From positions 7,397-71,396 of the forward strand of contig CAAEDE010000040.1 in assembly GCA_900754525.1 (NCBI GenBank): DNA of 64,000 bases. Reading direction: 5' to 3'. Within the stretch, counting starts at the first letter, position 1. Each line of letters begins with the position of its first letter. The DNA is from an uncultured Collinsella sp. (GTDB lineage Bacteria; Actinomycetota; Coriobacteriia; Coriobacteriales; Coriobacteriaceae). Under the pieces are notes generated by a model. The model was not told the DNA's origin. It ran no database searches and saw only the letters and a program-made list of their open reading frames with translations. Both the position numbers and the translations under genes were made by a program. Shown here in pieces: positions 8,338-17,800 of the stretch.

Positions 8338-9429
8338 ATGGATACCCTCAACGATCTAAATGAGCGCGTCGACGCCTTCGTCGGCACCAGCTCCTTCGAC
8401 ACGCCTGCCGCGGCAAACGACCAAGCTCCCATCGATGTGCCCGCCGAGGTTCACGAGGACATCGTCGCCTCGGTCGATTTCTCCGAGGTCGAGCTCGCAG
8501 ACGAGTTCACCGAGCCCCAGGTAGCCGTGACCCCCAACGGACTGCTCCCCATGGAACCGCTGCCCATCGACGGGCGTTTGCGCAAGGCGGCCCTTCGCAT
8601 GCCCGACGAGATCGAGGAGGCCAGCGGCTTTACGCTCTTCGGTCGACGCATCAAGTCGCTCATTTACACCACCGACGTGGCCGTCATCCGCAACTCCAAT
8701 GCCGATGCTGTCTTTGCCGTTTACCCCTTCACGCCGCAGCCGGCCATTACGCAGGCGCTGTTGACCGTCGCCGAGTGCCCGGTCTTTGTGGGCGTAGGCG
8801 GCGGAACTACGACCGGTAAGCGCTCCGTGCAGATGGCAGCTGTCTCCGAGATGCAGGGCGCAGCGGGCTGCGTGGTCAACTCCCCCGCCACTGCCGAGAT
8901 GGTCGAGCACATCACCAATATCGCCGACATCCCCGTCATCGCCACGGTCGTTCGCTGCGACGACGATGCTCACGCCAAGGTGCGCGCCGGAGCCAAGATT
9001 CTCAACATCGCCGCCGGCAAAAACACGCCCCAGGTCCTGCGCGAGCTGCGCGAGCACTATCCCAACCTGCCGCTCATCGCACCGGGCGGCAAGACGCCCG
9101 AGAGCATCCGCGAAACCATCGCCGCCGGCGCCAACGCCATCATCTGGACACCGCCTTCGGCCCAGCAGCTACAGACCGACATGATGCAGCGTTATCGCAA
9201 GATGAAGGAAGACGCCACACCTGTCATCTCGCGCGACGATGTGCCCATTATCGACCAGGTCGCCGCCGCCGAGGTCAGCCAGGTCGAGAACATGAATCCC
9301 GATGTGCCAATTCCCGACGAAGTCATCGAGCGCGTCGCTTCGATCCACGAGCGCGTCGAGGAGCATCGCGCCAACCGCGGCCTCAAGCCGTCACTGCACG
9401 GCTTCTTCTTCCGCGGAAAGAAACGCTAG
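8338..9429 (+). CDS. Uncharacterised TIM-barrel-like protein
   Basis: 363 residues that I cannot assign to a named family with confidence. Residues 1-100 are acidic and probably flexible. Residues about 105-290 alternate strands and helices like a (beta/alpha)8 barrel: SLIYTTDVAVIRNSNADAVF, CPVFVGVGGGTTTGKRSV, IPVIATVVR, AKILNIAAGKNTPQVLRELR, LPLIAPGGKTPESIRETIAAG, ANAIIWTPPS. The glycine-rich GVGGGTTTGKRSV and APGGKTPESI loops would suit phosphate binding, as in KDPG-aldolase or flavin-dependent barrels. The C-terminus (residues 300-363) is again charged and ends in a basic patch. The gene stands alone and is closed by a strong terminator. Confidence 0.6.
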   Translation: MDTLNDLNERVDAFVGTSSFDTPAAANDQAPIDVPAEVHEDIVASVDFSEVELADEFTEPQVAVTPNGLLPMEPLPIDGRLRKAALRMPDEIEEASGFTLFGRRIKSLIYTTDVAVIRNSNADAVFAVYPFTPQPAITQALLTVAECPVFVGVGGGTTTGKRSVQMAAVSEMQGAAGCVVNSPATAEMVEHITNIADIPVIATVVRCDDDAHAKVRAGAKILNIAAGKNTPQVLRELREHYPNLPLIAPGGKTPESIRETIAAGANAIIWTPPSAQQLQTDMMQRYRKMKEDATPVISRDDVPIIDQVAAAEVSQVENMNPDVPIPDEVIERVASIHERVEEHRANRGLKPSLHGFFFRGKKR

Positions 9430-9441
9430 CCGCAACAGCAA

Positions 9442-9474
9442 GGCCCGCCCCACAAACGTGAGGCGGGCCGTTTT
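9442..9474 (+). terminator. Rho-independent terminator after the TIM-barrel gene
   Basis: GGCCCGCC (9442-9449) pairs with GGCGGGCC (9462-9469), 12-nt loop, followed by GTTTT. Confidence 0.85.
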
Positions 9475-9510
9475 CGTTTGAGCAATCACGCAGCGACGTG
9501 ATGAGCCAAG

Positions 9511-10401
9511 TTAATCCACGCGCTTGTCGCCCATAAAGAAGAGCGCCACCGTACCAGGTCCGGTATGCGAGCCAATCAGAGTACCGATATCATTGATCTC
9601 AATCTTGCCTTTAAGCTGCGGAACCTGTTCCTCAATCAGCGCCGCAACTGCCTCGGCATCCTCGCGGCACGCCGAGTGCGACATGATGCACTTACCCGAA
9701 TAATCCACACCGTCCTGCACGTGTGCCATCATGGTCTTGGCCATCTCGGAAATCGCGCGCTTCTTAGTGCGAATCTTCTCACGTGGCGACAGCTTGCCGT
9801 CGCAATCGACCGTCATAAGCGGGCAAATCTTAAGCGCCGTGCCGATGATCGCACTCGCAGCCGAAATGCGACCGCCTCGTAGGTAGCTCGACAGATCGGT
9901 CGAGAAGAACCAGTGATGCAGGTTGAGTTTGTGCTCCTCGATCCAGGCAGCCGTCTCGTCGAGTGAAGCCCCACTATCGCGCACGTCGGCGGCATATTCC
10001 AGCAACAGGCCAAAGCCCGAAGACGCCGCCAGCGAATCGATGACGCGCACCTTGCCGCCCTGGGGATAGCGATCCGCGAGCATCTGCGCCGCAACGCAGG
10101 CCGATCCATACGTGCCCGAAATACCCGACGACAACGTCAGGTGCAGCACGTCTTTACCCTCGGCAACAAACGGCTCCCAAAACTCCTCGTACTCACCCAC
10201 GCTCACCTGAGACGTCTTGGGCATGGCGCCCGCGGCAATCTGGGCAAAAAACTTGTCCGGCGTAATCGACTGATACAGATCGTCCGTATAGACAACATCG
10301 TCGATCTCGTAATGAAAACACACGACAGGGATATTGCGCGACGCAAAGAACTCACGGGTTCGGTCGGCGGCGGATTCACAGGTCAGGACAAAATCACTCA
10401 T
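9511..10401 (-). CDS. DegV-family fatty-acid-binding protein
   Basis: DegV proteins (FakB family) bind a fatty acid and present it to the FakA kinase. The 296-residue protein has the EDD/DegV layout: an N-terminal MSDFVLTCESAADRTREFF, the TSQVSVGEYEEFW segment (the TSQPS-type motif of the family), LSSGISGTYGSA for the lipid carboxylate, and a C-terminal GTLIGSHTGPGTVALFFMGD with the HTGPGT motif. An ATG six codons upstream sits too close to AAGGAG; the ATG at 10401 has a 6-base spacing. It is monocistronic here; no fakA is visible in the window. Confidence 0.9.
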   Translation of the reverse strand: MSDFVLTCESAADRTREFFASRNIPVVCFHYEIDDVVYTDDLYQSITPDKFFAQIAAGAMPKTSQVSVGEYEEFWEPFVAEGKDVLHLTLSSGISGTYGSACVAAQMLADRYPQGGKVRVIDSLAASSGFGLLLEYAADVRDSGASLDETAAWIEEHKLNLHHWFFSTDLSSYLRGGRISAASAIIGTALKICPLMTVDCDGKLSPREKIRTKKRAISEMAKTMMAHVQDGVDYSGKCIMSHSACREDAEAVAALIEEQVPQLKGKIEINDIGTLIGSHTGPGTVALFFMGDKRVD

Positions 10402-10664
10402 ATGAGGCTCCTTACTCATTGCTGCGCAAATTATCGCACAGTGAGCCTACATACGGTACATATGTCCACTATTTACCAAATCGAACCAAAAATAGCGAAC
10501 ATCTTTACCACCATCGTCTCCACCGGCTCCACGCATAAATATCTGAGAAAACACCTTCTGTCGTCTCCACTCAACCGCCATATCTACCTCAACTAAATCG
10601 ATTTACCAAACCGTTCAGCCGACAATTCAGCCGCTGGCGCAAAATCGAAACAAAAGCGGCGCAT

Positions 10665-10694
10665 ACTGATAAACGTTTGACGCTGTTTATCAGT
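10665..10694. promoter_or_regulatory. 10-bp inverted repeat (operator candidate) ahead of fbp
   Basis: ACTGATAAAC (10665-10674) and GTTTATCAGT (10685-10694) are perfect inverted repeats separated by 10 bp. They end 27 bp before the fbp ATG. The low GC and short U-run make a terminator unlikely, so an operator is a better reading. The rest of the 320-bp gap between degV and fbp (10402-10721) shows no coding sequence. Confidence 0.5.
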
Positions 10695-10721
10695 TTTACC
10701 AGCTCCATCGGAAGGTGTTTC

Positions 10722-12638
10722 ATGGTCGCATTCGATCGCAATCCGCAAGACTTCAAGTATCTGCGCCTGCTGTCGAGACAGTTTCCCACCGAGCAATCCG
10801 CATTTACCGAGATCATCAACCTCTCGGCCATCCTCAACCTGCCCAAGGGCACCGAGCATTTTATGAGCGACGTGCATGGCGAGTACGAAGCCTTTATGCA
10901 CATCCTCAACAACTGCTCGGGCGTCGTGCGCGAGCATGTCGACGAGATTTTTGGCGACACGCTCACCTTTGACGAAAAGGGCGAGCTGTGCACGCTCATC
11001 TACTACCCGCGCGAGAAGATCGAGCTGGTCCGCAGCCAGCGCGAAGACTCGCCCATCTGGTACAAGACGATGCTTGACCAGCTCATCATGGTCGCTCGCT
11101 CGCTTTCAAGCCGCTACACGCGCTCCAAGGTGCGTAAGGCCATCCCGCGCGACTACGCCTATATCATCGACGAGTTGTTGCACACGCACCCGGACGAGAA
11201 TAACTATCGCGTGCGCTATCACGAGCGCATCGTGGAGTCCATCCTGGAGACCGCCAGCGCCGACGACTTTATCGAGTCGCTCGCCTCGCTCATCAAGCGG
11301 CTGGCCGTCGACCACCTGCACCTGGTGGGCGACATCTTCGACCGCGGCGGCGGCGCGGCCAAGATTATGGACCGTCTGCTCACCTACCATTCGCTGGACA
11401 TCCAGTGGGGCAACCACGACCTGCTGTGGATGGGTGCTGCGGCCGGTGAGCCCGCCTGCATCGCCACGGTGTTGCGCAACAACCTACGCTACGACAACTA
11501 CGAGATCCTGGAGAATGACTACGGTATCTCGCTGCGTGAACTTGTCGCCTTTGCCGATGCCACCTACACCGCCGGTGAGTCCATCACCCCGCTGATCAAG
11601 GCCATCAACGTGCTGCTCTTTAAGCTCGAGGGCCAGATTATCCAGCGCCACCCCGAGTTCGATATGACCGACCGCCTGCTACTCGACAAGATCAATCACG
11701 ACACCGGCACGGTCACGCTCGCCGACGGCAGCGTGTGGCCGCTCACGACCAACGACTTCCCCACCGTCGACCCGGCGGACCCTTATACGCTCACGTCTCA
11801 GGAGCAGCACATCATCGACAAGCTCGTGTCCGAGTTTGTCACCGCCGATCACCTGCATCGCCATATCGATTTCCTCTATTCCCACGGCTCGATGTACAAG
11901 GTCGCCAACGGCAACCTGCTCTTCCACGGCTGCGTTCCGCTCAACGAAGACGGCACCTTTAGCAGCATGAACTGCCTGGGCACCTGGCACGCTGGCCGCG
12001 ATTATCTCGATTTTTGCGACCACATCGCCCGCCGCGCCTGGCGCGTGGGCGACCGCGACGCCCTCGACTGGATGTGGTACCTGTGGATTGGCTTTAACTC
12101 ACCCGCCAGCGGACGCCTGGTGCGTACCTTTGAGCGCGCCTATATCGCCGATAAGAGCACCTGGGTCGAGCCGATGGACCCGTACTTTACGCTTACCAAG
12201 TCGCCCTCGGTCTGCGACGACATCATGCGCGAGTTTGGCGTCGCGTCCATGGCATGTTCGCCGACCGGCCACATCATCAACGGCCACACGCCCGTTAAAA
12301 CCACCAAGGGCGAGCAGCCCATCCGCGCTGAGGGCAAGCTGCTGGTCATCGATGGCGGCTTCTGCCGCGCTTACCATCCCAAGACGGGTATCGCCGGCTA
12401 TACGCTCATCTCGAGCTCGCGCGGCTGCCGCCTCAAGTCGCACCGGGCCTTTACGACGGTTGCCGAGGCACTCACGCGCAACGTGGACATCGAAAGCGAG
12501 ACCAATCGTTTTGACCAAGCAGACCGTCGCCGCATGGTGAGCGACACCGATACTGGCGCCAAGATCCGCAGCCAAATCCAGGACCTGCGTCAACTGCTCG
12601 ATGCATATAGAAACGGTGCTATCGAGGAGCGCGCCTAG
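10722..12638 (+). CDS. fbp: Class III fructose-1,6-bisphosphatase
   Basis: Dephosphorylates fructose 1,6-bisphosphate to fructose 6-phosphate in gluconeogenesis. This is the Firmicutes-type class III enzyme, a calcineurin-like metallophosphatase. The 638-residue length fits the family. Metal-binding motifs are in order: FMSDVHGEYEAF, LHLVGDIFDRGGGAAK, WGNHDLLWMGAA, and later INGHTPVK and a C-terminal VIDGGFCRAY. The ATG at 10722 follows GGAAGGTG; an in-frame ATG 15 codons earlier overlaps the inverted repeat and has no ribosome site. Class III enzymes in this lineage replace class I/II forms. Confidence 0.95.
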   Translation: MVAFDRNPQDFKYLRLLSRQFPTEQSAFTEIINLSAILNLPKGTEHFMSDVHGEYEAFMHILNNCSGVVREHVDEIFGDTLTFDEKGELCTLIYYPREKIELVRSQREDSPIWYKTMLDQLIMVARSLSSRYTRSKVRKAIPRDYAYIIDELLHTHPDENNYRVRYHERIVESILETASADDFIESLASLIKRLAVDHLHLVGDIFDRGGGAAKIMDRLLTYHSLDIQWGNHDLLWMGAAAGEPACIATVLRNNLRYDNYEILENDYGISLRELVAFADATYTAGESITPLIKAINVLLFKLEGQIIQRHPEFDMTDRLLLDKINHDTGTVTLADGSVWPLTTNDFPTVDPADPYTLTSQEQHIIDKLVSEFVTADHLHRHIDFLYSHGSMYKVANGNLLFHGCVPLNEDGTFSSMNCLGTWHAGRDYLDFCDHIARRAWRVGDRDALDWMWYLWIGFNSPASGRLVRTFERAYIADKSTWVEPMDPYFTLTKSPSVCDDIMREFGVASMACSPTGHIINGHTPVKTTKGEQPIRAEGKLLVIDGGFCRAYHPKTGIAGYTLISSSRGCRLKSHRAFTTVAEALTRNVDIESETNRFDQADRRRMVSDTDTGAKIRSQIQDLRQLLDAYRNGAIEERA

Positions 12639-12644
12639 CACCAC

Positions 12645-12688
12645 CCGCGGGGATTGGCTAAACTGTGCCAAGTTTGTCATCCCCGCGG
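12645..12688 (+). other. GC-rich hairpin between fbp and the first GtrA gene
   Basis: CCGCGGGGAT (12645-12654) pairs with ATCCCCGCGG (12679-12688). An inner TTGGC/GCCAA pair extends the stem. There is no U-run, so it may be an mRNA-stabilising hairpin or a Rho-type pause rather than a classical terminator. It ends 29 bp before the next ATG. Confidence 0.45.
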
Positions 12689-12717
12689 CGCTTCGGCGCC
12701 AGCTTAAGGCAGGTACC

Positions 12718-13113
12718 ATGCAAAAGCTCCTTGCGCAGATCATGAAATTTGGTGTCGTCGGCGTCATTGCCACGGTTATCGACTTTGGCATTATGAATCT
12801 GCTCCACTACGGTCTGGGCCTCAACATCCTAATCGCCAACACCAGCGGCTTTATCATCTCACTCATCTTTAACTACCTCGCAAGCATGAAGTACGTGTTT
12901 GCGCACAAGGAAGGCATGAGCCGCCGCCGCGAGTTCATCATCTTTGTCGTGCTGTCCGTAATCGGCTTGGCACTCAACGACGGTATCGTGCTGACACTCA
13001 ACGCCGGCCTGGGACTCGAGGCCAATATCGCCAAGATCTGCGCCACCGCGCTTGTCATGGTCTACAACTTTGTGACCCGAAAGATCTTCCTGGAGGGCGA
13101 CGAGACCAAGTAA
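12718..13113 (+). CDS. GtrA-family membrane protein (first of two)
   Basis: 131 residues with four predicted membrane helices (IMKFGVVGVIATVIDFGIMN; ILIANTSGFIISLIFNYLAS; FIIFVVLSVIGLALND; a C-terminal helix ending MVYNFVTRKIF). This is the GtrA/DPMS architecture, which is thought to flip polyprenyl-linked sugars or support a glycosyltransferase. The conserved NYxxSMKYVF and NDG segments are present. The ATG at 12718 is chosen because the fold begins there and AAGGCAGG precedes it. Paralogous to the next gene. Confidence 0.88.
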   Translation: MQKLLAQIMKFGVVGVIATVIDFGIMNLLHYGLGLNILIANTSGFIISLIFNYLASMKYVFAHKEGMSRRREFIIFVVLSVIGLALNDGIVLTLNAGLGLEANIAKICATALVMVYNFVTRKIFLEGDETK

Positions 13114-13331
13114 CTCGCAACCTTACAGCCTTACGATGCCCACGGACAATGCGCGCTCAGCACAGTATCGCCCGCGGGCATCGTTCGTTTACGGGCAAAT
13201 TTTCAACGTTTGCGGATTACCTCTTGAAAATTTGGCGAGTTCGTATAGTTCTTGGCAAAGACCTTACGTTTCCCTTGCAAAAGCTCTAAAGTATCCTCTG
13301 CTCGATTCATCAACGCATTGGATGTGATTAC

Positions 13332-13739
13332 GTGCGCAAGGCACTGGCACAACCTCATACCAAGCAGTTCCTCAAGTTTGCCGTCGTGGGTCTTATCTCC
13401 TTTGGCATCGACTGGGGCATGCTCATTGCGCTCGTCGAACTGTTCCACCTCGACTTTTTGATGAGCACCACGGTTTCGTTTATCACGTCCGTCGTGGTCA
13501 ACTACTGGCTCAGCATGAAGTACGTGTTCGACCACCGCGAGGGCATGAGCCGCAAGCGCGAGTTCACGATCTTCACCATCCTGTCGGTGATCGGCCTGGG
13601 CCTCAACGACCTGTACATGTTTGTGGGCGTCACGTTTTTGAGCATCGGCTACCAGGCCATGAAGGCCATCGCCACGTTCCTTGTCACCTGGTACAACTAC
13701 TTTAGCCGGCGCTTCTTCCTCGAGGGCGCACGGTCGTAG
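13332..13739 (+). CDS. GtrA-family membrane protein (second of two)
   Basis: 135 residues, starting with GTG, and clearly a paralogue of the gene 218 bp upstream. Shared segments include VVNYWLSMKYVFDHREGMSR and LSVIGLGLND, and both end in a YNxxxRxxFLEG motif. Four membrane helices are expected. Co-occurrence suggests the products work as a pair, for instance as a heterodimer in lipid-linked sugar transfer for the cell envelope, but no glycosyltransferase is adjacent. A perfect terminator follows 26 bp after the stop. Confidence 0.87.
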   Translation: MRKALAQPHTKQFLKFAVVGLISFGIDWGMLIALVELFHLDFLMSTTVSFITSVVVNYWLSMKYVFDHREGMSRKREFTIFTILSVIGLGLNDLYMFVGVTFLSIGYQAMKAIATFLVTWYNYFSRRFFLEGARS

Positions 13740-13765
13740 TCGATTTGCTATTTGCTTGAATGTAT

Positions 13766-13799
13766 AACCGGTTGGAATTCCCGTTCCAACCGGTTTTTT
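13766..13799 (+). terminator. Terminator after the GtrA pair
   Basis: AACCGGTTGGAA (13766-13777) pairs perfectly with TTCCAACCGGTT (13784-13795), 6-nt loop, then TTTT. Confidence 0.93.
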
Positions 13800-13841
13800 G
13801 TTTGCCGAGAGACCCGGCGACCCAGTCCCATTCGCATGAAT

Positions 13842-13877
13842 AACGGGCGGTCCGGATGTTGGTCCGAACCGCCCGTT
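13842..13877 (-). terminator. Hairpin closing the DUF4430 operon
   Basis: AACGGGCGGT (13842-13851) pairs with ACCGCCCGTT (13868-13877). An inner CGGA/TCCG stem extends it. It lies 22 bp past the stop of the minus-strand gene. The U-tract in that direction is weak. Confidence 0.55.
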
Positions 13878-13898
13878 TGGCGCGCTATGTCGAGGCCT

Positions 13899-14801
13899 CT
13901 AGCCTGTCACGTAATACCAAACCACGTTGTCGCCATTGGAGAGAACGTAGTTGCTGCACGCCGTCATGGGCGATGTGCCGTTGACGGAGTACATCCAGCC
14001 GCTCGTGCCGCCGTGCTGTTTCTCGGCCAAACCGCCAATCGCGGAAACGTACGTGCCGTACGACGAGCCATGCGCGTTGACAGAAAGGCCCAGCGCACAC
14101 AGGGCATCGTAGACAGTAGCGCCTTCGTTAAAGGTAAAGGTGCCACCAGAGGACACAGGATTGCCCACGGCGCTCGATGTGACCGAAACCGTTACCGTGA
14201 CGTAGTTGGACTCCTGCGAGCTGCCCTGGCCGCCCGAGGGAGCGCTTCCGCCATTAGAGCTGGAGGCTCCATCGGACGACTGACCGCCGCCCGAAGAAGC
14301 ACCGCCAGACACATTGGAAGTATCGCCGGCTCCCGTATTTTGGGCTGCGGATTTATCGCCAGACTTCTTGCCGTCCTGGTCCTCGAACTTCTTGCTATCC
14401 GAGCTTTTATCCGATTCCTTGTTTGAAGACCCGGGATCGTCCTTGGCGTCGTTCGAACCCTTGGGCTCGTCTTTTGCATCATTCGAAGATTTGGAATCCT
14501 TGGAACTGGCCTCGCCCGAAGCGGCAGACGAGCCAGACCCCTTGGAGTCCTTGGTGACGACGCTCTCCCCCGTCACGGTCTGAATGAACCAGTCGATGGA
14601 CCAGGCACCGCTTGTGGAAGGATGGACGAAACCCAGCGAGACGACGATCAGGATGGTGCATGCGGCAGTCAGAACGCCAAGGAGCGCCTTGTGACGAGAG
14701 GCGGACGCCGCCGAAGCGGCGCCCTGTTGCTTTGGATCATCGAGCTGGATAAACGAGGAGTCGGGCTGTTGCCCGCTGGTCTCCTTGGGCTTATCGGGCA
14801 T
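13899..14801 (-). CDS. Membrane-anchored DUF4430 (transcobalamin C-terminal-like) protein
   Basis: 300 residues. A cytoplasmic N-terminus (MPDKPKETSGQQPDSSFIQL) precedes one membrane helix at about residues 39-58 (LLGVLTAACTILIVVSLGFV). A Ser/Lys/Asp/Gly-rich linker follows (about 75-195), then a C-terminal DUF4430 domain (about 198-300) with FNEGATVYDALCALGL, GWMYSVNGTSPM and the closing LSNGDNVVWYY. DUF4430 resembles the C-terminal, ligand-contacting domain of vertebrate transcobalamin and intrinsic factor. The ATG at 14801 has AAGGGTGA six bases upstream and overlaps the preceding gene by 11 bp, so the two are translationally coupled under the same cobalamin riboswitch. Likely role (inferred): surface corrinoid binding. 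Confidence 0.8.
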   Translation of the reverse strand: MPDKPKETSGQQPDSSFIQLDDPKQQGAASAASASRHKALLGVLTAACTILIVVSLGFVHPSTSGAWSIDWFIQTVTGESVVTKDSKGSGSSAASGEASSKDSKSSNDAKDEPKGSNDAKDDPGSSNKESDKSSDSKKFEDQDGKKSGDKSAAQNTGAGDTSNVSGGASSGGGQSSDGASSSNGGSAPSGGQGSSQESNYVTVTVSVTSSAVGNPVSSGGTFTFNEGATVYDALCALGLSVNAHGSSYGTYVSAIGGLAEKQHGGTSGWMYSVNGTSPMTACSNYVLSNGDNVVWYYVTG

Positions 14802-17800
14802 TACCGTCACCCTTGCCGCGCTTGGTCAGCACGAAGACGGCGATGAGCGCGAGGCCAATCACGCCGGCGGCGATGCCAACGATGGCGAGCGGATTGGTGC
14901 CAGTCTCCTGCTCGGCAGCACTAGAGGACTTCTTAGCAGTGGTCGTGGAAGCAGCACCCGTATCGGACTTGGAATCGGACTTCTTGTCGGACTTGCTGTC
15001 CTTTTTGTCAGACTTCTTCTCGTCCTTCTTATCGGACTTATCGGAGTCCTTCTTGTTGGACTTGTTGTCCTTGGTCTCGCTCTTGGTCGACACCGTCGTC
15101 TTGGTCACCGGCTTCTTGCCCGGGGCAATAGCGCCGCCCTTCGAGCCGGAGCCGGAACCCGTGCCAGTGCCAGCGCCAGTGCCGGAACCAGTACCGGTAC
15201 CAGAACCGCCGCCGCCATTCGAACCAGCGCCGCCATTACCGCCAGGGTTAACGGCATTCTTGGTCCACTTGGCATACAGCGTCAGATCGGCCGTCACCGG
15301 CGTGCTAAAGTCATACGCCTGCGTGCAAGCCTCATCGGTATACCAACCGCCGAAAGTGTAGCCATCGCGCGTCGGATCGGCCGGCTTGACCAGCTTGCCA
15401 TCGGCCGTAGCAACAAACTTAGTGTCGCAAGCAGACCCGCCATTGGAATTAAAGGCAACCGTCCAAGACTCAACAGCCCCCAGCTTGAACAAAGTACCCG
15501 AATCATTGATGTAGTACAGGTTGCCAGATGCATCGGCAATGACCGGAGAGTCACAGTACTGGTAATGGCCAGCCGCATCATAAATCTGCGTCGCCTCTGC
15601 ATCGCCGAGCGTATAGCGATACACGCCACCACCAGCAGAGTAGTTGACGTAATCCTTGCTATCCGCGCTGTTAACGGTGAAGTACACATAGGTCTTGCCG
15701 CCCTGAACACTCACCAGCGGAGTAGCAGCAATACCGTTGAGGCCAGCCGGCAGCGCCTTGCCGTCGGCAGCAGCGACCATCGTGGTCTTACCCGTCTTCA
15801 GGTTATAGAGAACCAGAGCAGAGCCAGTAGCCGTCTGTCCGCCGACAATCAGATTGTCACCAGACACCGCAGGGGCGCTCAGATTATTCGTAAGGCCAAG
15901 ATCAACCGTCTTCTGCTCGCTCAGCACGCCCTTCGCCGAAAGCGAAATCACATGGAGCTTTCCGTCGTGCGTCATCTGATAGAAGGTCGAACCATTGGAC
16001 GGATCGGCAATGCAATCGGCATTTGCGACAGCGCCGAGCTTCATGGTCGAAACGACATCGCCCGTCGTCTTATCAATGCACTTAAGCGTACCCGCGCTCG
16101 TAGGAACGATGGCATACTTATCCGTCAAAGCCGCACCAGTCCAGTAATAGCCCTCGGCAGGGTCGATGTTCTGCCAAGACACTTCGCCCGTGGCAATCTT
16201 AATGCGCGCAAAGGAGCCGTTGCCGTAGGTCGCGTTGTAATTCTCGTCATACGAAATATCGACCGAGCCTACATAGACGTACTCGCCGTCCGAAACGACG
16301 GTGCAGGAGCTCTGCGTCAAGTCCGTCAAACCAGGCGTCAGCCACTTGCAGATCAGCTTGTCTGCAGTAATCGCCTGGACCGCACCGCCGTTGAGCGGAA
16401 CGATGATAAGGCCATTGGTATAGATCGGACGAGAGGTATAGCTCACCTTGAAGGCAAGCGGCGCAGAGGCAACCTTTTTGCCCGTGGACGAATCGATCTT
16501 AATGAGCTCGTTCTCGGTCGCGATGTACACAAAGCCGTTAGCAATGACAGGCTCGCTGCAGTTGGCATACTGCTGACCAGACTCGGCCTTCCAATCGAAG
16601 GCCCACTTAAGACCGGCGGCCTGCGCAGGCGTCTTGGCATCCGTTACGGTCGAACCGTTGCCACTGTTGCCGTAGCCGGCCCACTCGGCATCCCAATCAG
16701 GAGTCGTCGCGCTCGGGTCCACGACAATCTTGTCGGGATCGGGCATGGGCGATTTTTCGGTGGTGTAGGCAAATGTAACCTTGTCGCCGCTCTTGAGCGT
16801 GACCTGGTTGGCACAGAGAGATGAGGACTCTCCGTTGATATACAGATGCCAGTATTTACCGGTCGCACCATCATAGCCGTAAGACTTGTCTTCGAACGGC
16901 GAAGTAATGGACCAGTATGCACCACTCTGGGAGGCCTTGTAATCAATGCCCTTCGCCTTCAGAACCGTCTCAATAAGGTCCTGAGCCGTAGAGCCTTCGG
17001 GCAGGGAAACATTGCTTGCCGAGCCCCAGCGAGTATTGTTGCCGTTGACATCGGGGCCGATGATATCGGCGGATCCAAGCACCTGACCGGGGAGGGCATC
17101 GGCGTCAGCACCATACATAAAGGTGACGGCGTCACCCTCCTGGAGCTTGTAGGCACCGGCGCCAACGTCGGCGAACTTGCCATTTACGTAGAAGCGCCAA
17201 TAGCTATTGGTTGCAGCATCCCAGACATAGGGCTTACCGTCGACGTCGAACGGCGAATAAATGCCGTTGAGGAACCAGCCCCAAGACGATTCGCTAGCAT
17301 CGAGCTTAAGGCCAGTCTGTTCAAGGAGATCCTTGGCAGTAGAGCCTGCCTTGAGGCTCGTCTGACCCGTCGAAGCCCAAACCTGTTGCTTGCCGTCCTT
17401 GTCCTTACCGAGGACCTGAACGGAAGCATGGACAGAATCGGACGGCAACTGGTCGCCCCAGCCACCGTAGAACCACGTGACGGTATCGCCGGCATGGATG
17501 GTGACATTGTCCGCCGTATAGTCACTCGACTTGCCGTTGATAAACAGCTGCCAATAGGTCGAATAATCGAGCGGCGTACCCAGCTCAACGCCGTTGTACT
17601 TAAGGCTCAGAATGAAGGAGCCCGCAGCAACGGCGTCAATATCATTCGCCTCGAGCGCGACCTTCGTAAGGTCAAGCGCGCTCGAACCGGACGTCACCAC
17701 ATACTGCGCGTTATCGACCCAAGTCTGAGTCTTGCCCTGGGCATCGCGACCAATGACGGTCACATTCGCAGCAAGCTGGTCCTTAACGACAGGGGACGAG

